From assembly GCA_002344055.1 (NCBI GenBank), contig DDTH01000011.1, positions 61,036 to 125,035 of the forward strand: a DNA stretch of 64,000 nt. Reading direction: 5' to 3'. This DNA comes from Sphingomonadales bacterium UBA2369 (lineage in GTDB: Bacteria > Pseudomonadota > Alphaproteobacteria > Sphingomonadales > Sphingomonadaceae). The stretch's first letter is position 1. Each line of letters starts with the position of its first letter. Below are positions 51,050 to 59,124 of the stretch, one piece after another. Below the pieces are notes generated by a model. That model was given only the letters and a program-made list of their open reading frames with translations, did no database searches and had not been told where the DNA came from. A program made the position numbers and the translations under genes.

Positions 51050-52171
51050 ATGAAGATCGCGGTTCTCAAGGAGAATGCGGACGGGGAGCGCCGCGTCGCC
51101 GCGACCCCCGAAACGGTGAAGAAATATATCGCGCTCGGCGCCGAGGTGCGGGTCGAGACCGGCGCGGGCGATCCGGCTTCCATTGCCGATGCGGACTATG
51201 AAGCGGCCGGGGCGCTGGTCGGCGAGCGGACCGCCGTTGTCGCCGGGGCGGATGCGATCCTCGCGGTACAGGGTCCCGACGCGAAAAGCCTGAAGGGCGC
51301 CGCGGACGGTGCCTGGGTGATCGGCGCGCTCGATCCCTTCCGCGAGGGCGCGCGGGTCAAATCCTATGCCGATGCCGGGCTCGAAGCGCTGGCGATGGAA
51401 TGGATGCCGCGCATCACCCGCGCGCAGAGCATGGATATCCTCTCCAGCCAGGCGAACCTCGCCGGCTACAAGGCGGTGCTGGACGCCGCATCCGAATATG
51501 GCCGCGCCTTTCCGATGATGATGACGGCGGCGGGCACGGTCGCGGCGGCGAAACTGTTCGTGATGGGCGTCGGTGTCGCCGGGTTGCAGGCGATCGCGAC
51601 CGGGCGGCGGCTGGGCGCGCAGGTTTCCGCCACCGACGTGCGCTCGGCGACCAAGGAGCAGATATTGTCCCTGGGCGCGAAGCCGATCTTCGTCGAGAAT
51701 GTCGCGGGCATCGAGGGCGAGGGCGCGGGCGGCTACGCGACCGAGATGAGCGACGAATATAAAGCGGCGCAGGCGGCTCTGGTGTCGAGCCACATCGCCA
51801 AGCAGGACATCGTCATCACCACCGCGCTCATCCCCGGCAAGCCCGCGCCGCGGCTGATTTCGGACGCGCAGCTGCAGACGATGCGGCCGGGCAGCGTGAT
51901 CGTCGATCTAGCGGTCGAGCAGGGCGGCAATGTCGAGGGCTCGGTGGCGGGCGAAGTGACGGTGATTCACGGCGTGAAGGTCGTAGGCCACCGCAACGTC
52001 GCCTCGCGGCTGGCGGCAGACAGTTCCGCGCTCTTCTCCCGCAACCTCTACAATTTCCTCTCCGCCTTCTGGGACAAGGAAGCCGGCAAGCCGGTGCTGG
52101 ACGAGGAAATCGGCAATGCGGTGCGGCTGACACAGGGCGGGAAGGTCGTGCACGAGAGGTTGCTCTCTTGA
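51050..52171 (+). CDS. pntAA: NAD(P) transhydrogenase subunit alpha, part 1
   Basis: A 373-residue soluble dI domain: MKIAVLKENADGERRVAATP, the RQD-like region EWMPRITRAQSMDILSSQANLAGYKAV, Rossmann loop VMGVGVAGLQAIATGRRLGA and C-terminal VGHRNVASRLAADSSALFSRN. It binds NAD(H). In this three-gene layout the membrane and NADP domains are separate (pntAB, pntB). Confidence 0.95.
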   Translation: MKIAVLKENADGERRVAATPETVKKYIALGAEVRVETGAGDPASIADADYEAAGALVGERTAVVAGADAILAVQGPDAKSLKGAADGAWVIGALDPFREGARVKSYADAGLEALAMEWMPRITRAQSMDILSSQANLAGYKAVLDAASEYGRAFPMMMTAAGTVAAAKLFVMGVGVAGLQAIATGRRLGAQVSATDVRSATKEQILSLGAKPIFVENVAGIEGEGAGGYATEMSDEYKAAQAALVSSHIAKQDIVITTALIPGKPAPRLISDAQLQTMRPGSVIVDLAVEQGGNVEGSVAGEVTVIHGVKVVGHRNVASRLAADSSALFSRNLYNFLSAFWDKEAGKPVLDEEIGNAVRLTQGGKVVHERLLS

Positions 52172-52284
52172 TCCTCCCCGGAACGGATTATCGGGTTGGC
52201 CATGCCCCGCATGGCCAAGGATCGTCCGGGGGACGATCCGACCCGATAATGGGGACCGCGCGCGAAGCGCGTGGTGGAGGGGCC
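52169..52284 (+). repeat. Dispersed palindromic repeat, family 1, copy e with three-way-junction insert
   Basis: The family-1 frame GATCCTCCCC..GGGGACCGCG..GTGGTGGAGGGGCC is interrupted by a longer foldable unit: outer stem ATTATCGGGT (52187-52196) / ACCCGATAAT (52241-52250) enclosing hairpin TGGCCATG/CATGGCCA (52197-52217) and hairpin GGATCGTCC/GGACGATCC (52219-52239). All three stems are perfect. Confidence 0.85.
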
Positions 52285-52299
52285 TCGCCACGCCGTCAA

Positions 52300-52707
52300 A
52301 TGCCGCCGATTGTTCACCGCGCCCGCAAGCTGCGGCGTGAAATGAGCTATCCGGAAGTGCTACTCTGGCAGCGGCTTCGGGGATCGCCGCTGGGGATCAA
52401 ATGGCGGCACCAGCATCCGGTCGGGCAGGACTATGTTGCCGATTTCTATTGTGCGTCCGCCAAGCTCGTCGTCGAGATCGATGGCGAGGTGCATTCGGCA
52501 GAGGGAGCACCTCAGCGGGACCAATATCGCGACGATTACATGCGGTCGCGCGGGCTGACCGTTGTCCGGATTCCGGCGCGCGAGATACTCGGCGGCGCGG
52601 ATGCGACCGCGTCCGCAATATTGAGGTTGGCTGAGGCGGAAAGGCCCCTCCACCACCGCGCTGCGCGCGGCGGTCCCCCTCCCCAGCAAGCTGGGGAGGA
52701 TCAATAG
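52300..52707 (+). CDS. DUF559 (PD-(D/E)XK-type) endonuclease-like protein
   Basis: A 135-residue protein: RARKLRREMSYPEVLLWQRL, GIKWRHQHPVGQDYVADFYC (Asp), AKLVVEIDGEVH (E-x-D) and a helical end (DDYMRSRGLTVVRIPAREIL). This is the DUF559/COG2852 Vsr-like nuclease fold. The last 20 residues (HHRAARGGPPPQQAGEDQ) are read from the inverted repeat copy f. The gene and its two repeats are inserted between pntAA and pntAB. Confidence 0.85.
   Translation: MPPIVHRARKLRREMSYPEVLLWQRLRGSPLGIKWRHQHPVGQDYVADFYCASAKLVVEIDGEVHSAEGAPQRDQYRDDYMRSRGLTVVRIPAREILGGADATASAILRLAEAERPLHHRAARGGPPPQQAGEDQ
52643..52703 (-). repeat. Dispersed palindromic repeat, family 1, copy f (inverted)
   Basis: On the minus strand: GATCCTCCCCAGC..GCTGGGGAGGGGGACCG, hairpin, GTGGTGGAGGGGCC, in opposite orientation to copy e 360 bases away. 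It covers the end of the DUF559 gene, and its GGGGAGG is the ribosome site of the next gene. Confidence 0.85.
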
Positions 52708-53078
52708 TGGGCCTGTTCTCCGCCACCGAAATCTCCACCGACGAGGTGCAGCGCGATTATGCGCCGATCCTGACGCCGGGCGAGCGGGTGCTGGCCGCGT
52801 TCAAGACGATCCGGGACATCGTGTTCCTTACCGATCTGCGCTTCGCTCTGGTCGATATTCAGGGGCTGCGGGGCCGCAAGGTGGAGATTTTCACCATCCC
52901 CTATCGCTCCATCACCCGCTTCAGCGTCGAGACGGCGGGGACGTTCGATCTGGACGCGGACCTGAAGGTGTGGGTGACCGGCGACCCGGCGCCGGTCTCG
53001 GTCAAGATCGGGCGCAACAGTGACACCGCCAACATCCAGCGTATCCTGGCTTATCACGTGTTCGGACTGAAGGGCTGA
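52707..53078 (+). CDS. PH domain-containing protein
   Basis: A 123-residue soluble protein (GLFSATEISTDEVQRDYAPILTPGERVLAAFK..IVFLTDLRFALVDIQGLRGRKVEIFTIPYRSITRFSVET), a YvbH-like bacterial PH domain. GTG start overlapping the DUF559 stop by one base. GGGGAGG from repeat copy f lies 6 bases upstream. It is 6 bases before pntAB. Confidence 0.88.
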   Translation: MGLFSATEISTDEVQRDYAPILTPGERVLAAFKTIRDIVFLTDLRFALVDIQGLRGRKVEIFTIPYRSITRFSVETAGTFDLDADLKVWVTGDPAPVSVKIGRNSDTANIQRILAYHVFGLKG

Positions 53079-53084
53079 TCCCAA

Positions 53085-53369
53085 ATGGACTTCATCGCGA
53101 TCCTGTCGATCTTCGTGCTGGCCTGCTTCGTGGGCTATTTCGTCGTCTGGGGCGTGACACCCGCCCTGCACACGCCGCTGATGGCGGTGACCAACGCCAT
53201 CTCCTCGGTGATCATCGTCGGCGCCTTGATCGCGGCGGCGGCGCCGGGATCGCCGACCGCCAAGTGGCTCGGCCTGGCCGCGGTGGTGATGGCGAGCATC
53301 AACATTTTCGGCGGCTTCGCGGTGACGGAGCGAATGCTCGCAATGTACAAGAAGAAGGAGCGCAAGTGA
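53085..53369 (+). CDS. pntAB: NAD(P) transhydrogenase subunit alpha, part 2
   Basis: A 94-residue membrane protein with three TM helices (DFIAILSIFVLACFVGYFVVW, TNAISSVIIVGALIAAA, GLAAVVMASINIFGGFAVTERML). It supplies part of the proton channel of transhydrogenase. Overlaps pntB start (TGATG). Confidence 0.95.
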   Translation: MDFIAILSIFVLACFVGYFVVWGVTPALHTPLMAVTNAISSVIIVGALIAAAAPGSPTAKWLGLAAVVMASINIFGGFAVTERMLAMYKKKERK

Positions 53370-54862
53370 TGCTGGCGCGGGGGGCGAAAGCGGCAGGCGC
53401 GCTCGCGCTGCTGACGATGGCGGGTCCGGCGCTCGCCGCGGGCGGGTCGGCTGACGCATCGCATCAATGGGTGCCGATCGCCTATCTGGTGGCGGGCGTC
53501 TTCTTCATTCTGGCGCTGCAGGGCCTGTCGAGTCCGGTGTCGAGCCGCGCGGGCAACCTCTTCGGCATGGCCGGCATGCTGATCGCCGTGGCGACCACCC
53601 TCGTCATGCTCGACGTGGCGAGCCTTCTGGAGATCGGCATCGCCATCGCGATCGGCGGCGTGATCGGCTATGTCACGGCGCAACGCATCCCGATGACGGC
53701 GATGCCGCAGCTGGTCGCGGCCTTCCACTCCCTGGTCGGCCTCGCCGCGGTCTGCGTGGCGGCGGCGGCCTATATGGCGCCGGTGCCGTTCGGGATCATC
53801 GACCCCGCCACCGGCCAGATCGCGGTCGCGAGCCGGATCGAAATGGGCCTCGGTATCGCCATCGGCGCGATCACCTTCTCCGGCTCCGTGATTGCGTTCC
53901 TGAAGCTGAACGGCAACATGTCGGGCAAGCCGATCATGCTGCCGATGCGGCACCTGATCAACCTGGGAACGCTCGTCGCGATCATCGCGCTGATCGCCTG
54001 GTGGGCGGTGGACCGCACGCCGGACAATTGGATGTTCTGGACGATCACGGCGCTGGCCTTCCTGATCGGCTTCCTGCTCATCATCCCGATCGGCGGGGCG
54101 GACATGCCGGTCGTGGTCAGCATGCTGAACAGCTATTCCGGCTGGGCGGCGGCGGCGATGGGCTTCACGCTCCACAATACCGCCATGATCATCACCGGCG
54201 CGCTGGTCGGCGCGTCGGGCGCGATCCTGAGCTACATCATGTGCCGGGCGATGAACCGCAGCTTCATCAGCGTGATCGCCGGTGGTTTCGGCGGCGAGGA
54301 TGCCGGCGCGGCGGGCGGCACTGCGGTCGACAGGCCGTGGAAGCGGGGCAGCGCCGAGGATGCCGCCTTCCTGATGAAGCAGGCGGAGCAGGTGATCATC
54401 GTCCCCGGCTACGGCATGGCGGTGGCGCAGGCCCAGCATGCGCTGCGCGAGATGGCGGACATGCTGGAGGAGGAAGGCGTCACCGTGAAGTTCGCCATCC
54501 ATCCGGTCGCAGGCCGCATGCCAGGCCATATGAACGTGCTACTGGCCGAGGCGAGCGTCGATTATGACAAGGTGTTCGAACTGGAGGACATCAACAGCGA
54601 ATTCGCGCGCAGCGACGTCGCCTTCGTGATCGGCGCGAACGACGTGACCAATCCGGCGGCGAAGACGGACAAGAGTTCCCCCATCTACGGCATGCCGGTG
54701 CTCGACGTAGAAAGAGCCAAAACGGTGCTATTTGTGAAACGGAGCATGGGAGGCGTTGGCTATGCCGGCGTCAACAATGATGTTTTCTATATGGATAACA
54801 CCATGATGTTGCTCGCGGATGCCAAGAAGATGGTCGAGGACATCGTCAAGGCGATGCACTGA
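53369..54862 (+). CDS. pntB: NAD(P) transhydrogenase subunit beta
   Basis: A 497-residue protein with nine or so TM helices followed by the NADP-binding dIII domain (VIIVPGYGMAVAQAQHAL, HPVAGRMPGHMNVLLAEA, VIGANDVTNPAA, VLDVERAKTVLFVKRSM). It completes the proton-driven NADH-to-NADPH enzyme. The 258 bases after it contain no gene that I can see. Confidence 0.96.
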   Translation: MLARGAKAAGALALLTMAGPALAAGGSADASHQWVPIAYLVAGVFFILALQGLSSPVSSRAGNLFGMAGMLIAVATTLVMLDVASLLEIGIAIAIGGVIGYVTAQRIPMTAMPQLVAAFHSLVGLAAVCVAAAAYMAPVPFGIIDPATGQIAVASRIEMGLGIAIGAITFSGSVIAFLKLNGNMSGKPIMLPMRHLINLGTLVAIIALIAWWAVDRTPDNWMFWTITALAFLIGFLLIIPIGGADMPVVVSMLNSYSGWAAAAMGFTLHNTAMIITGALVGASGAILSYIMCRAMNRSFISVIAGGFGGEDAGAAGGTAVDRPWKRGSAEDAAFLMKQAEQVIIVPGYGMAVAQAQHALREMADMLEEEGVTVKFAIHPVAGRMPGHMNVLLAEASVDYDKVFELEDINSEFARSDVAFVIGANDVTNPAAKTDKSSPIYGMPVLDVERAKTVLFVKRSMGGVGYAGVNNDVFYMDNTMMLLADAKKMVEDIVKAMH

Positions 54863-55120
54863 CGCCGTCGCGTAATTTGGTCGGAAACGGATCAAGTTAA
54901 GCGACAGGTTTCCCGCAAAGGCGAGACTGTATCGCCCTGCGCGGAGTACCCAGGCCTATGTTCCAGCGATAGGGCGGCCCTGTCCTATCCGGCGCGAGCC
55001 GATGCAGCCTGCCCGCCCAAGTCGCCACACGAACATTGTCGCGTCGGAAATGGACGCGATCAGTATCGCCGCCGCCTGTTCTTGCCTGCCAAGCTCCATT
55101 TCGGACCTTGATGGGGGCGG

Positions 55121-56032
55121 ATGGTCGTGGATTTGGCGGATGACCTCTTTGGCGGGCTGGTCTATTCCAGCGCCCAGGTGCTGCTGTTGTTCGCCGATAG
55201 TGAGGAAGGACTCGACAAGGCGCGCGCGGCGGCGCTGCGCGCGGGCTGCCGCATTGCCGCCGAGGCGCCGGTGGAAGGCGGGACGGAACGGTTCGAGGCC
55301 CAGATCGCCGCCGACGCGGCTTTGCTGAGCGCAAGCGAGCCGTCCGCAGCGTTCGACGCTTTACTGGGGCGGATCGGCGACGCGGCGCGCAACGGCCGGA
55401 TGACCGGCGTGGTGGTCGCGCCGTTCGCGATGATCGACGCGATCGTAGCCGCCGATCTGCCTGCCGAAGTGGACCATCTTTGCGACCCGACCGATGCGCA
55501 GCTGGAACGCGCGCTGGCCCGGGCGGTGGAACGCGCGCCCGCGCGGCTGCACGATATCGGCCGGGCGGAGGCCAGCCTGCTGCAGCAATTGAGCGAGGAT
55601 GCTGCCCGGATCGCGAGCGTGCTCGCATCCCTGTCCGGCGATGACGGCATCAGCGACGGCGCGAACGACACGGACGAGCCGGAAGCGGTGGACGCCGCCT
55701 TCGTGCGCGGCATCATCCGCGCCCGGCGATTGCGCGACCAATTTTTCCGCGGCGAATTGTTCGCCGATCCGGCGTTCGACACATTGCTAGACCTCTATGC
55801 CGCGCGGCTGGAGGGCGGGCGCGTGGCCGTGTCGAGCCTGTGCATCGCCGCCTCCGTGCCCGCGACCACGGCGCTGCGCTGGATCCGCGCCCTGACGGAG
55901 AAGGGCCTGTTCGTCCGCACCGCCGATCCGCATGACGGCCGCCGCGTCTATATCGGCCTGTCGGACGAAGCGGCCCGCGCGATGGGGCGGTATCTGAGCG
56001 CGGTGCAGAAAAGCGGACTGCCGACGGTCTAG
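55121..56032 (+). CDS. Winged-helix (MarR-type) regulator with receiver-like N-terminus
   Basis: A 303-residue protein. N-terminal alpha/beta region (VLLLFADSEEGLDKARAAALRAGCRI..TGVVVAPFAMIDAIV) looks like a degenerate receiver. The C-terminal winged helix reads SSLCIAASVPATTALRWIRALTEKGLFVRTADPHDGRRVYI. The type is common in sphingomonads. Target unknown. Confidence 0.8.
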   Translation: MVVDLADDLFGGLVYSSAQVLLLFADSEEGLDKARAAALRAGCRIAAEAPVEGGTERFEAQIAADAALLSASEPSAAFDALLGRIGDAARNGRMTGVVVAPFAMIDAIVAADLPAEVDHLCDPTDAQLERALARAVERAPARLHDIGRAEASLLQQLSEDAARIASVLASLSGDDGISDGANDTDEPEAVDAAFVRGIIRARRLRDQFFRGELFADPAFDTLLDLYAARLEGGRVAVSSLCIAASVPATTALRWIRALTEKGLFVRTADPHDGRRVYIGLSDEAARAMGRYLSAVQKSGLPTV

Positions 56033-56077
56033 CCGCAGCCTTGCACCCGCGTCGTCACAATGCCACTTGGGGCGCGG

Positions 56078-56153
56078 GGACGCTTAGCTCAGTTGGTAGA
56101 GCATCTCGTTTACACCGAGAGGGTCGGCGGTTCGAGCCCGTCAGCGTCCACCA
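56078..56153 (+). tRNA. tRNA-Val (UAC anticodon)
   Basis: 76 bases with encoded CCA. Acceptor GGACGCT/AGCGTCC, D arm GCTC..GAGC, anticodon stem TCTCG/CGAGA with loop TTTACAC (anticodon TAC), and T arm GGCGG/CCGTC with TTCGAGC. No integrase or repeated 3' end lies nearby. Confidence 0.97.
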
Positions 56154-56176
56154 GATGCAATCACGTTCGTCGCCTT

Positions 56177-57076
56177 TCACGGCGATCCGCGAGCGCCGGC
56201 AGGCGGCAAGCTTGCATGTACCGCCTCGACCAGTTCGTCGGGCGTGATCCAGCCTTCGCCGGTCACATAGCGATCGGCCAGGCGCATCGCCTTGATCTGC
56301 GCGAGCGAACGGCCTTCTGCGACCGCCCCGGCGACGCGGCTGCGGACATCGGCCAGCATATCGCGATAGGCGATCAGGTCCGCGCGCCGGGCCGTGGGAC
56401 CGTGGCCGGGGACGATGATGGTGCGCTCGTCGGCCAGAATCAGCGCCCTTTCCACAGCCGCGATCGTGCCGTCGATCGTTCCGCCAGCCGCGACATCGAT
56501 GAAGGGCAGCATCCGGTTGAAGAAGATGTCGCCCATCGCCAGCACGTTCGCGCGCGGCAGGTGAACGATGGTATCACCATCGGTATGGGCGCGCTCCGGA
56601 TGGAGCAGTTGCGCCGTGTCGCCGGGCAGATGAATGGTCAGACTGCCGTCATAGGTCAGCAGCGGCAGCATATTCTCCGGCGCGGGCGGGACCGGACGGC
56701 CGCGAATGACCTGCTCGCTCGTCATCCGCGCGCGGACGTTGCGATGCGCGACGGTCACCGCGCCGCGCCCGGCCAGCAAGGCGTTCGCGCCAATATGATC
56801 GCCATGCCAGTGCGTGTTGACGACATAGCGGACCGGGCCGCCGCCAAGCCCGTCGATCGCGTTGAGCAATTCGGGCGCGGCCCGGTCGAACTCGGCATCG
56901 ACCAGCAGGCTGCCGGCGGGATCGTGGACGAGCAGGACATTGCCGCCCCGCGCGCGCATGATCGCGATTCCGCCAGCCGGCAGCTCGACGGTCAGGGCGA
57001 CGGGCGGCGGCTGTTGTCCCGCGGCCGGAACGGGGGCGAACGCCAAAGCGAATGCGGCGAAAGCTGTCTGGCGCAT
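56177..57076 (-). CDS. Secreted MBL-fold metallo-hydrolase
   Basis: A 299-residue protein with signal peptide (MRQTAFAAFALAFAPVPAAG) and metal motif NTHWHGDHIG, later His in GHGPT and the Asp in AMGDIFF. Cyclase/beta-lactamase-like. Substrate unknown. Confidence 0.9.
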   Translation of the reverse strand: MRQTAFAAFALAFAPVPAAGQQPPPVALTVELPAGGIAIMRARGGNVLLVHDPAGSLLVDAEFDRAAPELLNAIDGLGGGPVRYVVNTHWHGDHIGANALLAGRGAVTVAHRNVRARMTSEQVIRGRPVPPAPENMLPLLTYDGSLTIHLPGDTAQLLHPERAHTDGDTIVHLPRANVLAMGDIFFNRMLPFIDVAAGGTIDGTIAAVERALILADERTIIVPGHGPTARRADLIAYRDMLADVRSRVAGAVAEGRSLAQIKAMRLADRYVTGEGWITPDELVEAVHASLPPAGARGSP

Positions 57077-57151
57077 ATCTGTCCCCCGGCCTCGCTGCTT
57101 TCGTAGCCGCGCCCGCTTCACCCCGCCACCTTTCCGGCCTAGGATGCAGCG

Positions 57152-57592
57152 ATGACGTGCAGACTTGCCTTCTCGCTCCTGGCCGCCGCGTCGCTCGCCG
57201 CGTGCGGATCCGGCAACAAGGCGAATGACGCGCAGGCGAAGACCGAGACCGGGGCCGCCAACACCTCCGCGCCCGCCGAAAGCGGCTCGGCCGAACTGTC
57301 CGCCGCCTGGCTGGCCGGGCGCTGGCAGAGCGAGGGCGCGGGCGATTGCGGCGGCGCGTCGGACAGCTACCTCGCCTTCGAACCGGACGGCCGCTACTCG
57401 TTCATGGAGGAAAGCGGCCGCTGGACGCTGGAGGGCGACCGGCTGACCATCGAGATCACCAACGCGGCGCCGGACGGCGAGGCCAAGGCAGGCGACCGTT
57501 CGACCACGCAGATCAAGGCGGTGAGCGCGGACGAGGCGGAGCTGACCGTCCCGGGCCAGCCGCCCAGCCGCATCCACCGCTGCCGGGGCTGA
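57152..57592 (+). CDS. Lipoprotein of unknown function
   Basis: A 146-residue protein with lipobox LAAC, Ala/Ser/Thr linker, and a beta-rich domain (LAGRWQSEGAGDCGGASDSYLAFEPDGRYSFMEESGRW). It recalls the lipocalin-like end of the protein at 49908 in plan (TGTWKENC). Not recognised further. Confidence 0.72.
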   Translation: MTCRLAFSLLAAASLAACGSGNKANDAQAKTETGAANTSAPAESGSAELSAAWLAGRWQSEGAGDCGGASDSYLAFEPDGRYSFMEESGRWTLEGDRLTIEITNAAPDGEAKAGDRSTTQIKAVSADEAELTVPGQPPSRIHRCRG

Positions 57593-57595
57593 GCC

Positions 57596-58027
57596 ATGCT
57601 GTCGATCGGCGCGCTTGTCCTCGCGGCCCTCTTCACCGGGGCGGCGCTCTACGTGCTGTTCGTCGAGCATCCGGCGCGGGCGCGGCTCGAACCGGCCGCG
57701 CAGCTGGCGCAGTGGAAGCCCGCTTATCTGCGCGGCACCCTCATGCAGGCCCCGCTCGCGGCGGTGTCCGGGCTGGCGGGGATCGCGGTCTGGTGGCGCT
57801 GGGGCGATATGCTGTTCCTGGCAGGCGGCGCGCTGATGCTGGCCGCGATCGCCTTCACCCTGATCGTGATGTTCCCGCTCAACAACCGGCTGAAGGCGAC
57901 GCCGCCGGAAAGCGCGACGGCAGAGACGGCGGCGATGCTGTCGCGTTGGGCGGTGCTGCACGGGGTGCGGACATTGATCGGCCTCGCCGCGACGGCGGTT
58001 TATGCTGCCGCCCTCTATCGCGGCTGA
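57596..58027 (+). CDS. DUF1772-type membrane protein
   Basis: A 143-residue protein with four TM helices and the pattern ALFTGAALYVLFVEHPAR..WKPAYLRG..MFPLNNRLKA typical of DUF1772. Only 3 bases after the lipoprotein stop. Confidence 0.85.
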   Translation: MLSIGALVLAALFTGAALYVLFVEHPARARLEPAAQLAQWKPAYLRGTLMQAPLAAVSGLAGIAVWWRWGDMLFLAGGALMLAAIAFTLIVMFPLNNRLKATPPESATAETAAMLSRWAVLHGVRTLIGLAATAVYAAALYRG

Positions 58028-58045
58028 ATAGATATATTGCTCTAG

Positions 58046-58057
58046 ACTTATATAAGT
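58046..58057. promoter_or_regulatory. Palindrome ACTTATATAAGT, candidate operator of the SRPBCC/ArsR pair
   Basis: A perfect 12-bp palindrome in a short AT-rich gap, with a second ATATAAG 10 bases downstream. ArsR-family repressors bind such AT-rich symmetric sites. Confidence 0.5.
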
Positions 58058-58099
58058 TTCCACCGATATAAGACACCCGAACCAATTCGGGAGCGCATC

Positions 58100-58738
58100 A
58101 TGGAATTCGACGTTCAGCGCCACATCGGCGCGATCACCCGCGAGGTCGTCAGCGGCGAGCGCGACGGCCAGCCGACGCGGACCATTCGCGCCGGCCGCAG
58201 CTTCAAGACCGATATCACCGACGCGTGGGACGCCGTCACCAATGCCGAGCGCATCCCGCGCTGGTTCTCGCCCGTGACGGGCGATCTGCGGCTCGGCGGG
58301 CGCTTCCAGATCGAGGGCAATGCCGCCGGCACGGTGGAAGAATGCGAGCCGCCGCGGAGCCTTGCCATCACCTGGGAGTTTGGCGGCGGCGTTTCCTGGG
58401 TCCGGGTCAAGCTTAGCGAGGAGGCGGGCGGCACGACCCGGCTGGAGCTCGAGCATATCGGCATCGTGGAAGAGCATTTCGAGAAATTCTGGGACCAGTA
58501 TGGCGCCGGTGCGGGCGGTGTCGGCTGGGACCTGTCGCTGCTTGGGCTTGCCGAGCATCTGGAGAGCGGTTGGGACAAGCCGCCCGAGACCGACACCGAG
58601 TGGGTGAAGTCCGACAATTACAAACAGTTCGTGCACGGCAGCAGCCATGGCTGGCGCGACGCCTCGATCGCGTTCGGCCTGGACGCCGAAGCATCGCGTG
58701 AGGCCGCGGACCGCACGACCGCATTTTACGGCGGCTGA
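58100..58738 (+). CDS. SRPBCC/AHSA1 family protein
   Basis: A 212-residue protein with FKTDITDAWDAVTNAERIPRWFSPVTGDLRLGGRFQIEGNAAG..WEFGGGVSWVRVKL, the AHSA1 helix-grip fold that binds hydrophobic ligands. It precedes and overlaps the ArsR gene (TGATG), so both are one unit. Confidence 0.92.
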   Translation: MEFDVQRHIGAITREVVSGERDGQPTRTIRAGRSFKTDITDAWDAVTNAERIPRWFSPVTGDLRLGGRFQIEGNAAGTVEECEPPRSLAITWEFGGGVSWVRVKLSEEAGGTTRLELEHIGIVEEHFEKFWDQYGAGAGGVGWDLSLLGLAEHLESGWDKPPETDTEWVKSDNYKQFVHGSSHGWRDASIAFGLDAEASREAADRTTAFYGG

Positions 58739-59124
58739 TGCACCCGTTCGACATCCTGGGCGATCCAGTCCGCCGCCGCATCCTGGAGCTTCTGGCCGGA
58801 GGTGAACAGGCGTCGGGCGAGGTCGTCGAGGTGATCGGTCAAGAGTTCGGGATCAGCCAGCCGGCCGTCTCGCAGCATCTCAAGGTGCTGCGGGAAGCTG
58901 GCTTCGCCACTGTTCGGGCCGAAGGGCAAAGGCGCATCTATGCGGTGGCGGCCGATCCGCTGCGCGAGGTCGATGCCTGGCTCGGCCAGTTCCGCATGTT
59001 CTGGGAAAGCAAGCTGGATGCGCTGGAGACCGAGATCGCGCGCGGCAAGCGGCAGCGGCGGCTGGAGGCTCAGGCCACGGTGAAGGCCGCGTCGCGCAAG
59101 CCGCGCCAGACGCGGAGCGCCTGA
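58738..59124 (+). CDS. ArsR-family winged-helix regulator
   Basis: A 128-residue protein: FDILGDPVRRRILELLAGGEQASGEVVEVIGQEFGISQPAVSQHLKVLREAGFATVRAEGQRRIY, with a basic C-terminal tail that runs 55 bases into the antisense of folP. ArsR genes paired with AHSA1 genes usually control their own operon. Confidence 0.93.
   Translation: MHPFDILGDPVRRRILELLAGGEQASGEVVEVIGQEFGISQPAVSQHLKVLREAGFATVRAEGQRRIYAVAADPLREVDAWLGQFRMFWESKLDALETEIARGKRQRRLEAQATVKAASRKPRQTRSA

Noticed and set aside
52168..52299. N-terminal extension of the DUF559 protein
   Set aside because: These codons are read from repeat copy e. The family-like sequence starts at the Met at 52300.
56078..56153. tRNA-Val as an integration site
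   Set aside because: No integrase nearby and no second copy of the tRNA 3' end seen in the window.
56177..58648. An 823-codon minus-strand open frame including the MBL hydrolase
   Set aside because: Only the last 299 codons form a protein with signal peptide and metal motif. The upstream part is antisense to the lipoprotein, DUF1772 and SRPBCC genes.
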